This document shows positions 1-9,187 of a stretch of 64,000 nucleotides of DNA, piece by piece (position 1 is the stretch's first letter; each line of letters starts with the position of its first letter). Below the pieces are notes generated by a model, which did no database searches, was not told the DNA's origin, and saw only the letters and a list, made by a program, of their open reading frames with translations. The stretch comes from Bact-08 sp964533215 (GTDB lineage Bacteria; Bacteroidota; Bacteroidia; Bacteroidales; UBA932), in assembly GCA_964533215.1 (NCBI GenBank), contig CAZHLJ010000003.1, positions 186,001 through 250,000 of the forward strand, in the 5' to 3' direction. The position numbers and the translations under genes are program-made.

Positions 1-2
1 TA

Positions 3-473
3 ACCAATATTCCACTAAGAACTACATTCAAAAACAAACTGGATTTCAGGACAAGATTTATGGAGGGAAGGCCTGCTGTAGATTTTGAAATGAAAGATGT
101 TAACGGTCAGATTCATAAGCTTAGTGAGTATAAGGGCAAGGTTATTTATATTGACTTCTGGGCAACATGGTGCTTGCCGTGTATGGCACAGTCACCTACC
201 TTCAAACTTTTAAGTGAGAAGTATCAGAATATTTGCTTTGTTGCTGTATCTGTAGATCAGGACTTTGCTAAATGGAAGAAAAAAGTGGAATCCGAACCAG
301 AAAAGAGTGTCTCAAATTATAATACTGATGTCCTTTTGATAAGTAAGGCCTGGGACCTGGCATCTATTCCGCGTTTTCTCTTGATAGACAAGGATTTCAC
401 AATCATAAACGCGTTTGCACCAAGACCCTCGGAAAAAGAGAATGTTGAGAATCTTCTGAATAGTTTTAATTAG
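3..473 (+). CDS. Thioredoxin-like (TlpA/ResA family) protein, 3' part
   Basis: The reading frame is open to the left edge of the window, so this is the C-terminal part of a longer protein; the first internal ATG (position 60) is unlikely to be the true start because the frame continues upstream of it without a stop. The visible part carries a thioredoxin fold of the TlpA/ResA/AlkA-redoxin type: a PAVDFEMKD start strand, then FWATWCLPCMAQ with the redox-active WCxPC pair, then the conserved V-S-V-D strand. Such proteins are normally exported and act as thiol-disulfide oxidoreductases on periplasmic substrates; the export signal would lie outside the window. The substrate is unknown. A strong terminator follows the stop codon. 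Confidence 0.85.
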   Translation, partial: TNIPLRTTFKNKLDFRTRFMEGRPAVDFEMKDVNGQIHKLSEYKGKVIYIDFWATWCLPCMAQSPTFKLLSEKYQNICFVAVSVDQDFAKWKKKVESEPEKSVSNYNTDVLLISKAWDLASIPRFLLIDKDFTIINAFAPRPSEKENVENLLNSFN

Positions 474-515
474 GTTAATTATAGTAAAATATTTAGTGTA
501 GAATGATTCAAGACC

Positions 516-570
516 AATTGGCATGGTTTCAGGTAAATTAATACCTGTCCATGCCAATTTTTATTATTTT
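516..570 (+). terminator. Rho-independent terminator after the thioredoxin-like gene
   Basis: A perfect 11-bp stem (AATTGGCATGG at 516-526 with its complement at 549-559) encloses a second 5-bp stem (AGGTA/TACCT), followed by a T-rich tract to 570. It separates the thioredoxin-like gene from the mannosidase operon. A TATTTTTG box (565-572, matching TAnnTTTG) at its 3' edge could be the -7 element for the mannosidase gene. Confidence 0.85.
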
Positions 571-605
571 TGTTAATATAAAACATTTAATGCCTGGTAA
601 ACATT

Positions 606-3600
606 ATGAAAAAACTTTTAATCGTTATCTGTCTGATAACTTCGGTAGGCGCTTTTTCCCAACCTAAGGAGAAAAGTGTTTATATGGTCTCCAATGCCCA
701 TTTTGACACACAATGGTGCTGGACAGTACAAACTTCGATAAACGAGTATCTCAGAAATACTCTTGATCAGAACATCTGGCTGTTTGAAAACTATCCGGCT
801 TATGTATTCAATTTTGAGGGAGGTGTCAAATACAGCTGGATGAAGGAGTACTACCCGGAACAATATGCAAAAGTCAAGGAGTATGTGAAAAATGGCAGAT
901 GGCATATCTGCGGGAGCTCCTGGGATGCTACAGACCCGAACATCCCCTCCACGGAATCTTTCTTCAGGAATATATTATTGGGTCAGCAACTCTATCAGAA
1001 GGAGTTCGGTATAAAGTCGACTGATATTTTTCTTCCCGATTGTTTCGGATTTGGGTATACTCTTCCAACGATAGCTACTCATTGCGGACTTATTGGTTTC
1101 TCAACACAGAAACTGGAATGGAGGAAAAATCCTTTTTATGGTAACGCAAAGATACCATTCAGCCTTGGCCTTTGGCAGGGCGTTGACGGTTCCAGAATTG
1201 CGGCAGCCTTGGATGGAAGAAACTATTCTCAGAGATATGACGAAGACCTGAGCTCAAACAGAGAGATTGAAAATCTAGCGGAACATAGCCCAAACAAAAA
1301 GGCTTTCAGATATTATGGGGTTGGAGATGTAGGAGGATCACCTACAATTGCGAGTGTAGAGTCTGTAGAGAGAGGTATTAAAGGATCAGGCCCTTTAAAA
1401 GTAATCAGTGCCACTTCAGACCAGTTGTTCAAGGAGTGGCTTCCATTCGATAAACATCCGGAACTGCCGGTATTTGACGGAGAACTGCTTATGGATCTAC
1501 ATGCAACGGGCTGCTATACTTCGCAGGCCGCGATGAAGCTCTACAACAGAAGAAACGAACAACTGGCTGATGCTGCCGAGAGAGCTTCTGTAATAGCTGA
1601 GTGGATTGGTGGAGCAGAGTATCCTAAAGAAAAACTGAATGAATCATGGAAAAGGTTTGTCTGGCATCAGTTCCATGATGACCTTACTGGTACAAGCATA
1701 CCTGAAGCATATACATTTTCCTGGAATGATGAGCTTATTTCCCAAAGTCAGTTCAATGACATCCTGACTTATGCTGCAGCAACAGTTACCAAGACTATGG
1801 ATACAAAGGTGAAAGGTGTCCCGGTTGTCGTATACAACCCTCTCTCACATTCACGCAAGGATCTTGTACACGCAATAATTCCTATGCCATCAAGACCAAG
1901 GGGAGTAGAGGTTCTATCGCCAGCCGGTGTAAAAGTAAATGCACAGTTAGTCTCATATACAGGAGGAAAAGCTGAAATTGTTTTTGCCGCAGATGTTGAC
2001 CCGGTAAGTTTTTCTATATATGAGGCAAGGCCTTCAGGTTATAGCTCTTCAAAAGCCCTAAGAATTGGCCGGAATTGGATTGAAAATCCAATTTACAGGC
2101 TTACCCTAGATGATAATGGGGACATCAGTTCAATTGTTGACAAAAGAGGTAACAGGGAGCTTGTGGAAAAGGGTAAGTCGATCAGGCTTGCTTTGTTTGA
2201 AAAGAATGAATCTACAGCCTGGCCAGCTTGGGAGATCCAAAAATCGACAATTGACCAGATGCCAGTATCAATAACAGAGAATGTGAAGATAAGCATTGCT
2301 GAGGATGGGCCTGTAGTTGCGGCATTGAAAGTGGAACGCAGTTATAAAGGTTCTCTTTTTGTCCAGTACGTATCTTTGACTCACGGAGCTGCAGACGAGA
2401 GAATAGACGTGAGAACCGAGATTGACTGGAATCAGACCAACTCACTTCTCAAGGTAGAATTTCCATTAAGCGTTTCCAATCCAAAGGCAACCTATGACTT
2501 GGGAATAGGTTCTGTAAAAAGAGGCAACAATACCCTGACTGCATATGAAGTTTACGCACAACAGTGGGCAGACATTACAGCTTCCGACAATTCATACGGA
2601 GTTTCAATCATGAACAACTGCAAGTATGGCTGGGACAAACCAACCGACAATACTCTAAGATTGACATTGCTTCACACCCCGGGCACAACAACTCGTTACA
2701 CATACCAAAACAAGCAGGACTTCGGACATCATTCGGTCACATATTCAATTACAGGACACACTGCAGGATATGTAGAGGCCGGAACGGTACGCATGGCAGA
2801 AGAGATGAACAATCCTCTTTTTGCCTACAATACAACCAAGCATATTGGTGAAAACGGCAGAAAATTTTCAATGTTAAAAGTAAGCTCTCCACAGATAGAT
2901 GTAAAGGCATTTAAGAAAGCCGAAAATTCAAATGAATATATAGTAAGGGTTTATGAGACATCTGGCAATAAGGCAGAAAATGTAGAAATTGAGTTTGCCT
3001 CTCAGATAGAATCGGCTTCGGAATTAAATGGTATCGAAGAGGTTATAGGTAAAGCTTCAATCAATGGAAACAAACTGATTGTCAATACAACAGCCTACAG
3101 GCCAAAAACATTCAGTGTAAAGCTGGCTGCAAGAAAGAACTTGTTGCCATCTCAGAAATCTGAACCAGTATCCATCAAGTACAACGCCAAAGGTTTTACA
3201 AATGATGCTTTCAAGGATATTGCCGATTTTGATGGAAAAGGAAACTCCTATTCATTTGACCTGTTGCCGGCTAAGGTTGTGAATGAAGGTGTGGAATTCA
3301 AATTTGGTAAAATAGGCCATAATAATATTCTAAAATGTTCGGGAGACACAATCTTACTACCGGCTAACAGCAGCTACAAGACTCTTTATCTTCTGGCTTC
3401 ATCTGTAGACAAAGACAGAAAATCAACCTTAATGGTTGATGGTACACCTTGTCAGATTATGGTACCTTATTATTCAGGTTTCTTCGGGCAATGGGGATGG
3501 CAGAAAAAAGGCTACGTAAAAGATGCAACTGTAGGTTTTGTTGGAACTCACAGACACAATTCATCTAAGGGAAATGAACCATATGTTTTCACATATATGT

Positions 3601-3746
3601 TCAAAATTGCAATTCCTCTTACTGGGCAAAGCAAAATGATTGTTCTTCCCAATGATCCGAACATAGTGATCTTCTCTGCAAGTCTCTCTAACGACGAACA
3701 GGGTGCTTTTACTTCTGCATTTGAAAACAGAACATTACCAAAATAA
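606..3746 (+). CDS. Secreted GH38 alpha-mannosidase
   Basis: Predicted glycoside hydrolase family 38 enzyme that removes alpha-linked mannose from glycans. Residues 1-19 form a signal peptide (MKKLLIVICLITSVGAFSQ), so it acts in the periplasm or outside. Zinc ligands expected for GH38 are visible: H32 and D34 in NAHFDTQW, D145 in LPDCFGFG (also the expected nucleophile) and H357 in QFHDDLTGTS. The remaining residues form the large beta-sandwich domains of the family; 1046 aa is a normal length. It begins a three-gene set with a ROK kinase 12 bp downstream and an MFS transporter, which suggests that released mannose or a related sugar is imported and phosphorylated. No SusC/SusD pair is present in the window. 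The family is certain; linkage specificity is not. Confidence 0.93.
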   Translation: MKKLLIVICLITSVGAFSQPKEKSVYMVSNAHFDTQWCWTVQTSINEYLRNTLDQNIWLFENYPAYVFNFEGGVKYSWMKEYYPEQYAKVKEYVKNGRWHICGSSWDATDPNIPSTESFFRNILLGQQLYQKEFGIKSTDIFLPDCFGFGYTLPTIATHCGLIGFSTQKLEWRKNPFYGNAKIPFSLGLWQGVDGSRIAAALDGRNYSQRYDEDLSSNREIENLAEHSPNKKAFRYYGVGDVGGSPTIASVESVERGIKGSGPLKVISATSDQLFKEWLPFDKHPELPVFDGELLMDLHATGCYTSQAAMKLYNRRNEQLADAAERASVIAEWIGGAEYPKEKLNESWKRFVWHQFHDDLTGTSIPEAYTFSWNDELISQSQFNDILTYAAATVTKTMDTKVKGVPVVVYNPLSHSRKDLVHAIIPMPSRPRGVEVLSPAGVKVNAQLVSYTGGKAEIVFAADVDPVSFSIYEARPSGYSSSKALRIGRNWIENPIYRLTLDDNGDISSIVDKRGNRELVEKGKSIRLALFEKNESTAWPAWEIQKSTIDQMPVSITENVKISIAEDGPVVAALKVERSYKGSLFVQYVSLTHGAADERIDVRTEIDWNQTNSLLKVEFPLSVSNPKATYDLGIGSVKRGNNTLTAYEVYAQQWADITASDNSYGVSIMNNCKYGWDKPTDNTLRLTLLHTPGTTTRYTYQNKQDFGHHSVTYSITGHTAGYVEAGTVRMAEEMNNPLFAYNTTKHIGENGRKFSMLKVSSPQIDVKAFKKAENSNEYIVRVYETSGNKAENVEIEFASQIESASELNGIEEVIGKASINGNKLIVNTTAYRPKTFSVKLAARKNLLPSQKSEPVSIKYNAKGFTNDAFKDIADFDGKGNSYSFDLLPAKVVNEGVEFKFGKIGHNNILKCSGDTILLPANSSYKTLYLLASSVDKDRKSTLMVDGTPCQIMVPYYSGFFGQWGWQKKGYVKDATVGFVGTHRHNSSKGNEPYVFTYMFKIAIPLTGQSKMIVLPNDPNIVIFSASLSNDEQGAFTSAFENRTLPK

Positions 3747-3758
3747 AAGGCTATAATT

Positions 3759-4856
3759 ATGTATGAAAGAGACAAAAGAGTAGTAATGACTCTTGATGCA
3801 GGAGGTACAAATTTTGTATTTTCTGCGATTGCGGGCAACAGAGAGGTTGTTGGACCTATAAGTCTTTCTTCCCAGCCAAGTGACCTTAATAGGTGTCTTG
3901 AGACAGTTGTGGAGGGCTTCAGCAAGGTTATGGCGGCTTTGAAGGAGAAACCTGTGGCAATAAGCTTTGCATTCCCCGGTCCTGCTGACTATGAACATGG
4001 AATAATTGGAGATTTGCCAAATTTCCCCTCATTCAGAGGAGGAGTTGCCCTTGGCCCATTTCTGGAAGAGCATTTTCAAATGCCTGTATTCATTAATAAT
4101 GACGGAAACCTCTTCGCCTATGGGGAGGCACTCTCAGGAGCCTTACCTGAGATTAACAAGCTTTTGGAAGCTAGTGGCTCCAGTAAACACTTCAAAAACC
4201 TGCTCGGCCTGACAATCGGGACAGGATTTGGCGCAGGAGTGGTTATTGACGGTACATTACTTACCGGAGACAATGGTTGCGGTGGTGATGTGTGGGTTTT
4301 CAGGAACAAAATGTATCAAGATATGATATGTGAGGAGAGTGTCAGTATACGTGCAGTAAAGAGACATTATGAAGAGCTTACAGATATAGACGCACAGGAT
4401 CTTACCCCTAAAGATATTTTTGATATAGCTGAAGGAATACGAAAAGGAAACCGACAAGCGGCAATCAAGAGTTTTGAAATGTTAGGTGAAGTTGCGGGGA
4501 ACACAATAGCTCAGGCTCTTACAATCGTGGACGGATTGGTGGTTATTGGTGGCGGACTGACGGGTGCTGCCAAATATTTCATGCCGGCAATAATCAAGGA
4601 GATGAATGGATCTATAGGTACTTTTGCCGGGGATGTGTTTCCTCGTATGCAGATGAAGGCATATAACCTGGAAAGTAATGGTGAGCTTAAAGATTTTCTG
4701 TCGGATAAAAGCTGTCTGGTAGATGTTCCATATTCTGCCGGGAAAAAAGTAAAATACAGCCATGTCCGTGAAACAGGTGTCGCCTTATCCAGACTCGGAG
4801 CAAGCAAGGCAATTGCTCTGGGTGCTTATGCTTATGCAATTTCAAAAATAAAATAA
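3759..4856 (+). CDS. ROK-family sugar kinase
   Basis: ATP-dependent sugar kinase of the ROK family. The N-terminal phosphate-binding motif LDAGGTN is at residues 12-18, the catalytic aspartate is D115 in NNDGN, and a Gly-rich GTGFGAG segment follows. The cysteine-rich zinc motif CxCGxxGC of many ROK kinases and repressors is absent; the equivalent region reads GDNGCGGDVW. No N-terminal helix-turn-helix is present, so it is a kinase rather than a ROK repressor. Lying between alpha-mannosidase and a sugar MFS transporter, it most likely phosphorylates mannose or another hexose released by the mannosidase; this substrate is inferred from context only. Confidence 0.88.
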   Translation: MYERDKRVVMTLDAGGTNFVFSAIAGNREVVGPISLSSQPSDLNRCLETVVEGFSKVMAALKEKPVAISFAFPGPADYEHGIIGDLPNFPSFRGGVALGPFLEEHFQMPVFINNDGNLFAYGEALSGALPEINKLLEASGSSKHFKNLLGLTIGTGFGAGVVIDGTLLTGDNGCGGDVWVFRNKMYQDMICEESVSIRAVKRHYEELTDIDAQDLTPKDIFDIAEGIRKGNRQAAIKSFEMLGEVAGNTIAQALTIVDGLVVIGGGLTGAAKYFMPAIIKEMNGSIGTFAGDVFPRMQMKAYNLESNGELKDFLSDKSCLVDVPYSAGKKVKYSHVRETGVALSRLGASKAIALGAYAYAISKIK

Positions 4857-4866
4857 CCAACCAACT

Positions 4867-6045
4867 ATGAATAATCAAAATAATCAAAACGGCAGCATTG
4901 GTAAGCTTCTTCCAGTGCTGTTCGGATTCTTTGTTATGGGATTCTGCGATGTAGTAGGAATCTCCACAAGCTACGTAAAAATAGACTTTAATCTAAGTGA
5001 GACTCTTGCGGGATTTATTCCTTCGATGGTTTTTATCTGGTTCTTTTTGCTCTCTGTACCGACAGCTATAATGATGAACAGAATAGGTCGCAAAAAGACA
5101 GTTCAGATAAGCAATGTGATCACCATTGTCGGAATGATGATACCTTTCTTTCTCTATAACCTTACAACTTGTATGATTGCATTTGCCATGCTGGGAATAG
5201 GCAACACGTTACTTCAAGTCTCTCTCAATCCTCTTTTGACCAATGTGATCAAAGGAGAAAGACTTTCAAGCTCGTTGACAGCAGGCCAGGTAGTGAAGGC
5301 TGTCTCATCTTTCAGCGGACCGTTCATTGCCCTGTTTGCTGTAAGTCTTTTTGGTAACTGGAAAGCACTCTTTCCTATCTTTGCAGCGATAACAGCTCTT
5401 TCTTCGTTGTGGCTTATGTTTACTCCAATCAGAGAGGAAGAGAATACGTTGAAATCTGCCTCTGTGGGTAATACCTTTGCTTTGCTTAAGGATAAGACAA
5501 TCCTGTTTCTCTTTCTTGGCATTGTTGCAGTCGTCGGAATAGATGTTGGTACAAACACTCTTGCTCCAAAACTGCTCATGGAGAGATGTAATATGGATGT
5601 TTCAACTGCCGGTTTCGGCTCAAGCGTATATTTTCTTTGCCGTACAATTGGTGCTTTTATAGGAGCCTTCTTACTTGTAAAAATCTCCGATTACAGGTAC
5701 TTCCGTATTCACATTTCCATAGCATTTGTAGCAGCAATAGTTCTGTTATTCATGTCATCCAAGATCAGCATACTGATAATTCTAGGCTTAGTGGGATATT
5801 CAATTTCAAGTATTTTCCCAATCATCTATTCACTGGCGCTGAAGCATCGTCCCGACAAGGCAAATGAGATATCCGGCCTGTTAATAACCGGTGTAGTGGG
5901 AGGGGCCATAACTCCGCCATTGATGGGATTCTTTACTGATACTCTAGGAAGCCAGTCCGGATCGATATTGGTAATAATAATATTTATCTGCTATCTGCTT
6001 CTTTATTCATATTTTAGCAGAAGTAAGAAGATAAATGCCATGTAA
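4867..6045 (+). CDS. MFS sugar transporter (FucP/GlcP-like)
   Basis: A 392-aa inner-membrane protein with about 12 hydrophobic segments and the MFS loop motif MMNRIGRKKTVQ (N-R-I-G-R-K) between helices 2 and 3. The overall pattern resembles the fucose/glucose/galactose:H+ symporters common in Bacteroidetes. It begins 10 bp after the ROK kinase and likely belongs to the mannosidase operon, importing the released monosaccharide. Its 3' end is 3 bp from the end of the convergent antiporter gene. The sugar transported is inferred. Confidence 0.85.
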   Translation: MNNQNNQNGSIGKLLPVLFGFFVMGFCDVVGISTSYVKIDFNLSETLAGFIPSMVFIWFFLLSVPTAIMMNRIGRKKTVQISNVITIVGMMIPFFLYNLTTCMIAFAMLGIGNTLLQVSLNPLLTNVIKGERLSSSLTAGQVVKAVSSFSGPFIALFAVSLFGNWKALFPIFAAITALSSLWLMFTPIREEENTLKSASVGNTFALLKDKTILFLFLGIVAVVGIDVGTNTLAPKLLMERCNMDVSTAGFGSSVYFLCRTIGAFIGAFLLVKISDYRYFRIHISIAFVAAIVLLFMSSKISILIILGLVGYSISSIFPIIYSLALKHRPDKANEISGLLITGVVGGAITPPLMGFFTDTLGSQSGSILVIIIFICYLLLYSYFSRSKKINAM

Positions 6046-6048
6046 CTA

Positions 6049-8268
6049 TCAGATTGCTTCAGCTTGCATTATCTCCTGCAACTTCTTTTCGTTTCCGACC
6101 AGCCAGACAATGTCGTTAACTTCAAACACAAAGTCAGACTCTGGATTAAGAATCCGCTCTCCGTTTCTTTCAACCCCTACTACAAGTCCCTGAGAGTGTT
6201 CTCTTATTTCAGATTTTCGTATGTTTTGTCCCACAAGAGAGGAACTTCGTCCAACTGTAAAATGGTGCAGAACAATATTGTGTGTTGTCTCTTCCATGGT
6301 TGAATCTGCGGAAGATGAGTCAAGGAATTCTTCAAACTTGTGAAGTTGCTCATCTGTACCTATCACAGCAATCTTGTCGTTAGGAAAGAGATGTTCTTCG
6401 CGTGTTGGAAGGTTGATAATGTAATCACCTCGGTTTATGGCTACAATGTTTACTCCGAAATGTTCTCTTAACCCTATCTCTTTTAGTGATTTCCCTACGA
6501 AGGGTGTGTGTGCTTCTATTTCAAATCTGGAAATGTGGGAATCCCATGGGCCAAGTATTTCATTAGTATTGGCTTTCCCCATTTCTCGTTCATTGTAGTT
6601 TTCCATGAACCTGCTTTCGATCCTGCCATAAAATGCCTTTATCTTTTTATACATTGCGGCAAGGATCAAAGAGGAGAAGACAATTCCTAAAATTGCCACA
6701 AGTGGGGAGAAAAGACGGTTGAACAGAAAGCCAATGTAAGCGAGGGATAATGCGATTCTAGAGAACTCCAGCATTAACAAAGGACCTCTTTGGTATGCAG
6801 TAAGCCACAAATTCGCAAAGGCTTCTCTTTGAGTCCTGCGGAAGGCGAGAGCCCACAAAAATGGAGATAAGACGGCAAGTGTGATGATCGCGGTGTTTAT
6901 TTTTTGCCAGTCACTTTCCGAGAATAGCGACATAAATGTGTCTGTACATATAAAAATTATAGTTATTATTATTACAGAAAATATAGCCACATTAAGGCAG
7001 TAAGACCTGAGCAGCTTCTTCCAGTCGCTAATCTCACTTATATGTTGTGCATCCACACTATATGCAGTCAAATTGTTTTTCCACTTTCCTGGTAAGGAAG
7101 ATTCAAGCCTTTTATAGAATGGTTCAGAGAGTCGGATCATGTATGGAGTCGTAAATGTTGTGATTACAGAAACTGCTACTGCAATAGGATATAAAAAATC
7201 GCCTGTCACATTCAGGCTGAGACCCAATCCGGCAATGATGAATGAAAACTCGCCTATCTGTGAAAGGCTCATCCCTGATTTCACCGCTATTTTCAATGGC
7301 TGTCCAGATATCAGGACACCGGCTGTTACAAAAAGCGGTTTGCCAAGCAATAGGACAAACGTAGCTGCTATAATTGGAACAATATACTTTACAAGCATCT
7401 CAGGATCTATCATCATACCTACCGATACGAAGAAAATAGCTCCGAAAAGATTTTTAATGGATATTGTAAGGCGTTCTATTTTTTCTGCCTTGGTTGTTTC
7501 TGCCAGAATTGAACCCATAATGAATGCACCCAGGGCAGAGGAAAAGCCTACCAACGATGCCAGTACCACCATTACGAAACAAAATGCAAGGGAGATTATC
7601 ATAAGCGTCTCATCGTTTATCAACGACTTGATTTTCCTGAATAGAGTAGGGATGAAAAATATCCCTGAAACAAACCAAAGAACAAGAAAGAAACCAAGCT
7701 TGAAGACAGCCTTGAGCATCTCTCCCCCTTCAAACGTCTGACTCACGGCAACGGTTGAGAGCAAAACCATGAGCAAAACAGCAACTAAGTCTTCAATAAC
7801 AAGAACACCGGTGACAATGCCTGCAAATTTCTCGTTTTTGACTCCGGACTCGCCAAATGCACGAATTATAATAGTTGTGGAAGCTATTGACAGTATTCCT
7901 CCAAAAAACAGACTGTTCATAGAGTTCCATCCAAGCAGCAAACCAACTCCGTAACCCAGCAAAAGGGTAAGCGTCACCTCTATGATTGCCGTTATTGCTG
8001 CAACACCACCCACTTTCAGCAGTTTCTTGAAACTGAACTCAAGTCCTAAACCAAACAAAAGGAAAATAACTCCAATATCTGCCCATGTTTTTATTATTTC
8101 AGGTTCGACGACTGTCGGAAACAGTTTAATATTTGGTCCAACCAGAAGTCCTGCGATTATATATCCTAAAACTATTGGTTGCTTTAATTTTCTGAAAAGA
8201 AGCGTAACCAATGCTGCAGCGCTAAGAATAAGTGCTAAGTCGATTATGAGTGCTGGCAAATGAATCAT
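6049..8268 (-). CDS. CPA2-type cation:proton antiporter with two TrkA-C domains
   Basis: A monovalent cation/H+ antiporter of the CPA2 (KefB/KefC-like) family in the inner membrane. About the first 380 residues are the Na+/H+ exchanger domain with many membrane segments. A second short group of hydrophobic segments follows (about 420-540), then two cytosolic TrkA-C/RCK-C domains (about 570-650 and 665-735, each with a GxNIRxxxIRE-like or GKSLKEIGLRE element and a DxIAVIG or DIVWLVG strand). There is no full nucleotide-binding TrkA-N domain. Such proteins control K+ or Na+ and pH. At 739 aa it is longer than KefC because of the extra membrane region and doubled RCK-C. Confidence 0.9.
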   Translation of the reverse strand: MIHLPALIIDLALILSAAALVTLLFRKLKQPIVLGYIIAGLLVGPNIKLFPTVVEPEIIKTWADIGVIFLLFGLGLEFSFKKLLKVGGVAAITAIIEVTLTLLLGYGVGLLLGWNSMNSLFFGGILSIASTTIIIRAFGESGVKNEKFAGIVTGVLVIEDLVAVLLMVLLSTVAVSQTFEGGEMLKAVFKLGFFLVLWFVSGIFFIPTLFRKIKSLINDETLMIISLAFCFVMVVLASLVGFSSALGAFIMGSILAETTKAEKIERLTISIKNLFGAIFFVSVGMMIDPEMLVKYIVPIIAATFVLLLGKPLFVTAGVLISGQPLKIAVKSGMSLSQIGEFSFIIAGLGLSLNVTGDFLYPIAVAVSVITTFTTPYMIRLSEPFYKRLESSLPGKWKNNLTAYSVDAQHISEISDWKKLLRSYCLNVAIFSVIIITIIFICTDTFMSLFSESDWQKINTAIITLAVLSPFLWALAFRRTQREAFANLWLTAYQRGPLLMLEFSRIALSLAYIGFLFNRLFSPLVAILGIVFSSLILAAMYKKIKAFYGRIESRFMENYNEREMGKANTNEILGPWDSHISRFEIEAHTPFVGKSLKEIGLREHFGVNIVAINRGDYIINLPTREEHLFPNDKIAVIGTDEQLHKFEEFLDSSSADSTMEETTHNIVLHHFTVGRSSSLVGQNIRKSEIREHSQGLVVGVERNGERILNPESDFVFEVNDIVWLVGNEKKLQEIMQAEAI

Positions 8269-8287
8269 TGGTTAGGTGTCGTTTTTG

Positions 8288-8295
8288 CAAATATA
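8288..8295 (-). promoter_or_regulatory. -7 box for the antiporter gene
   Basis: The minus strand reads TATATTTG, an exact match to the Bacteroidetes -7 consensus TAnnTTTG, about 20 bp upstream of the antiporter start codon. No convincing -33 TTTG was found. Confidence 0.4.
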
Positions 8296-8305
8296 GCCAG
8301 AAATA

Positions 8306-8959
8306 CTACACGTTTTCCAGGTACTCTACCAATTTTGCTACGCTCTCTGTGTTCTCATACTTTACATTGTGCTTATCAACAAAACCCTTGAAAAGATCTC
8401 TCTTGGAGTCATAAATTCTCATTAATTGCTTAAGATTTAGAATTTTATTTAGTTTTCCATCTTTTTTAATCCAGTAATAAACATATGGCTTTGTCGTGTA
8501 ACCATCAGGCAATTTAAGTGCATGGTAGACACCAAAGGAAGAGAAGGCTGAATATGTGTCTGCTGAGGATGTCTGGGATGTTCCGCCATAGGCTGCCGGT
8601 TTGCCCGGAGGTATGACACTGCATCTGTGTTCTGCATAAAGATCTATGAATGAGTGATAAAGAATTTCGACAAACTTGTTGTTCAGTACAACGAATTTCC
8701 GGTTATTTATTGTAACACAGTCAACAAGTCCAATCTCATCCTTCCCGATTGCCAACACTTTATCTCCGCTCTGAAAGAGCATTTCCTCTGTAATGGCGTT
8801 ATAATTCAACAGAAGCAGATCCTTCTTCCCATCTTTCATCTGAACGGTTCCCTCAGTAAAATTGGGGAAAACATAATGAGAAATCTCTACAACATTCCCT
8901 TGAGAGAATGATTCTCCAAAGGAAAAGCATAAAAACATTAAGAAAATAATACGTTTCAT
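8306..8959 (-). CDS. Exported protein of unknown function
   Basis: Not recognised. The protein starts with a signal peptide (MKRIIFLMFLCFSFGESFSQ), cleaved probably after SQ. I chose the ATG at 8959 because it gives a standard signal peptide; an in-frame ATG three codons upstream (8968) is possible. The mature part is about 195 aa, hydrophilic, with a Gly/Ser-rich stretch in the middle (PAAYGGTSQTSS) and lysine-rich C-terminal helices. It has no cysteine lipobox, so it is likely periplasmic. It is flanked by the antiporter and a small membrane protein on the same strand. Confidence 0.6.
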   Translation of the reverse strand: MKRIIFLMFLCFSFGESFSQGNVVEISHYVFPNFTEGTVQMKDGKKDLLLLNYNAITEEMLFQSGDKVLAIGKDEIGLVDCVTINNRKFVVLNNKFVEILYHSFIDLYAEHRCSVIPPGKPAAYGGTSQTSSADTYSAFSSFGVYHALKLPDGYTTKPYVYYWIKKDGKLNKILNLKQLMRIYDSKRDLFKGFVDKHNVKYENTESVAKLVEYLENV

Positions 8960-8981
8960 AATTCTCATGCATTATTAATTT

Positions 8982-9170
8982 CTATATGCCAAAGTGTTTG
9001 AAGGTCTCATATACAAAGAATGCCGGCCAGACAATAGCTTTAAGTACGCCCAGCAATCCTGCCCAGAAACCTGCAGCATTGGCAATGAAGTAAATAGCTG
9101 CTCCAATAAATCCCATACCGTAAATTGCACCGCATGGTGCATTTTTTTGAACATCTTTTTTCATTATCAT
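8982..9170 (-). CDS. Small conserved membrane protein (two hydrophobic segments)
   Basis: A 62-aa protein with a short charged N-terminus (MIMKKDVQKNAPCG) and two hydrophobic segments (about 17-35 and 37-55), the second ending VWPAFFVYETFKHF. From memory, similar small proteins with the GxxGAxxYF...GFW.G..G..KA..WPAFxVY pattern occur in many bacteria, all of unknown function. It sits 17 bp after the end of the receiver/PPDK-N gene on the same strand, so the two may be co-transcribed. Confidence 0.65.
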   Translation of the reverse strand: MIMKKDVQKNAPCGAIYGMGFIGAAIYFIANAAGFWAGLLGVLKAIVWPAFFVYETFKHFGI

Positions 9171-9187
9171 TTATTTTAAAGTTAAGT

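Noticed and set aside
7139..7741. A 200-codon plus-strand ORF inside the antiporter gene
   Set aside because: Antisense to conserved membrane helices of the antiporter; no independent support.
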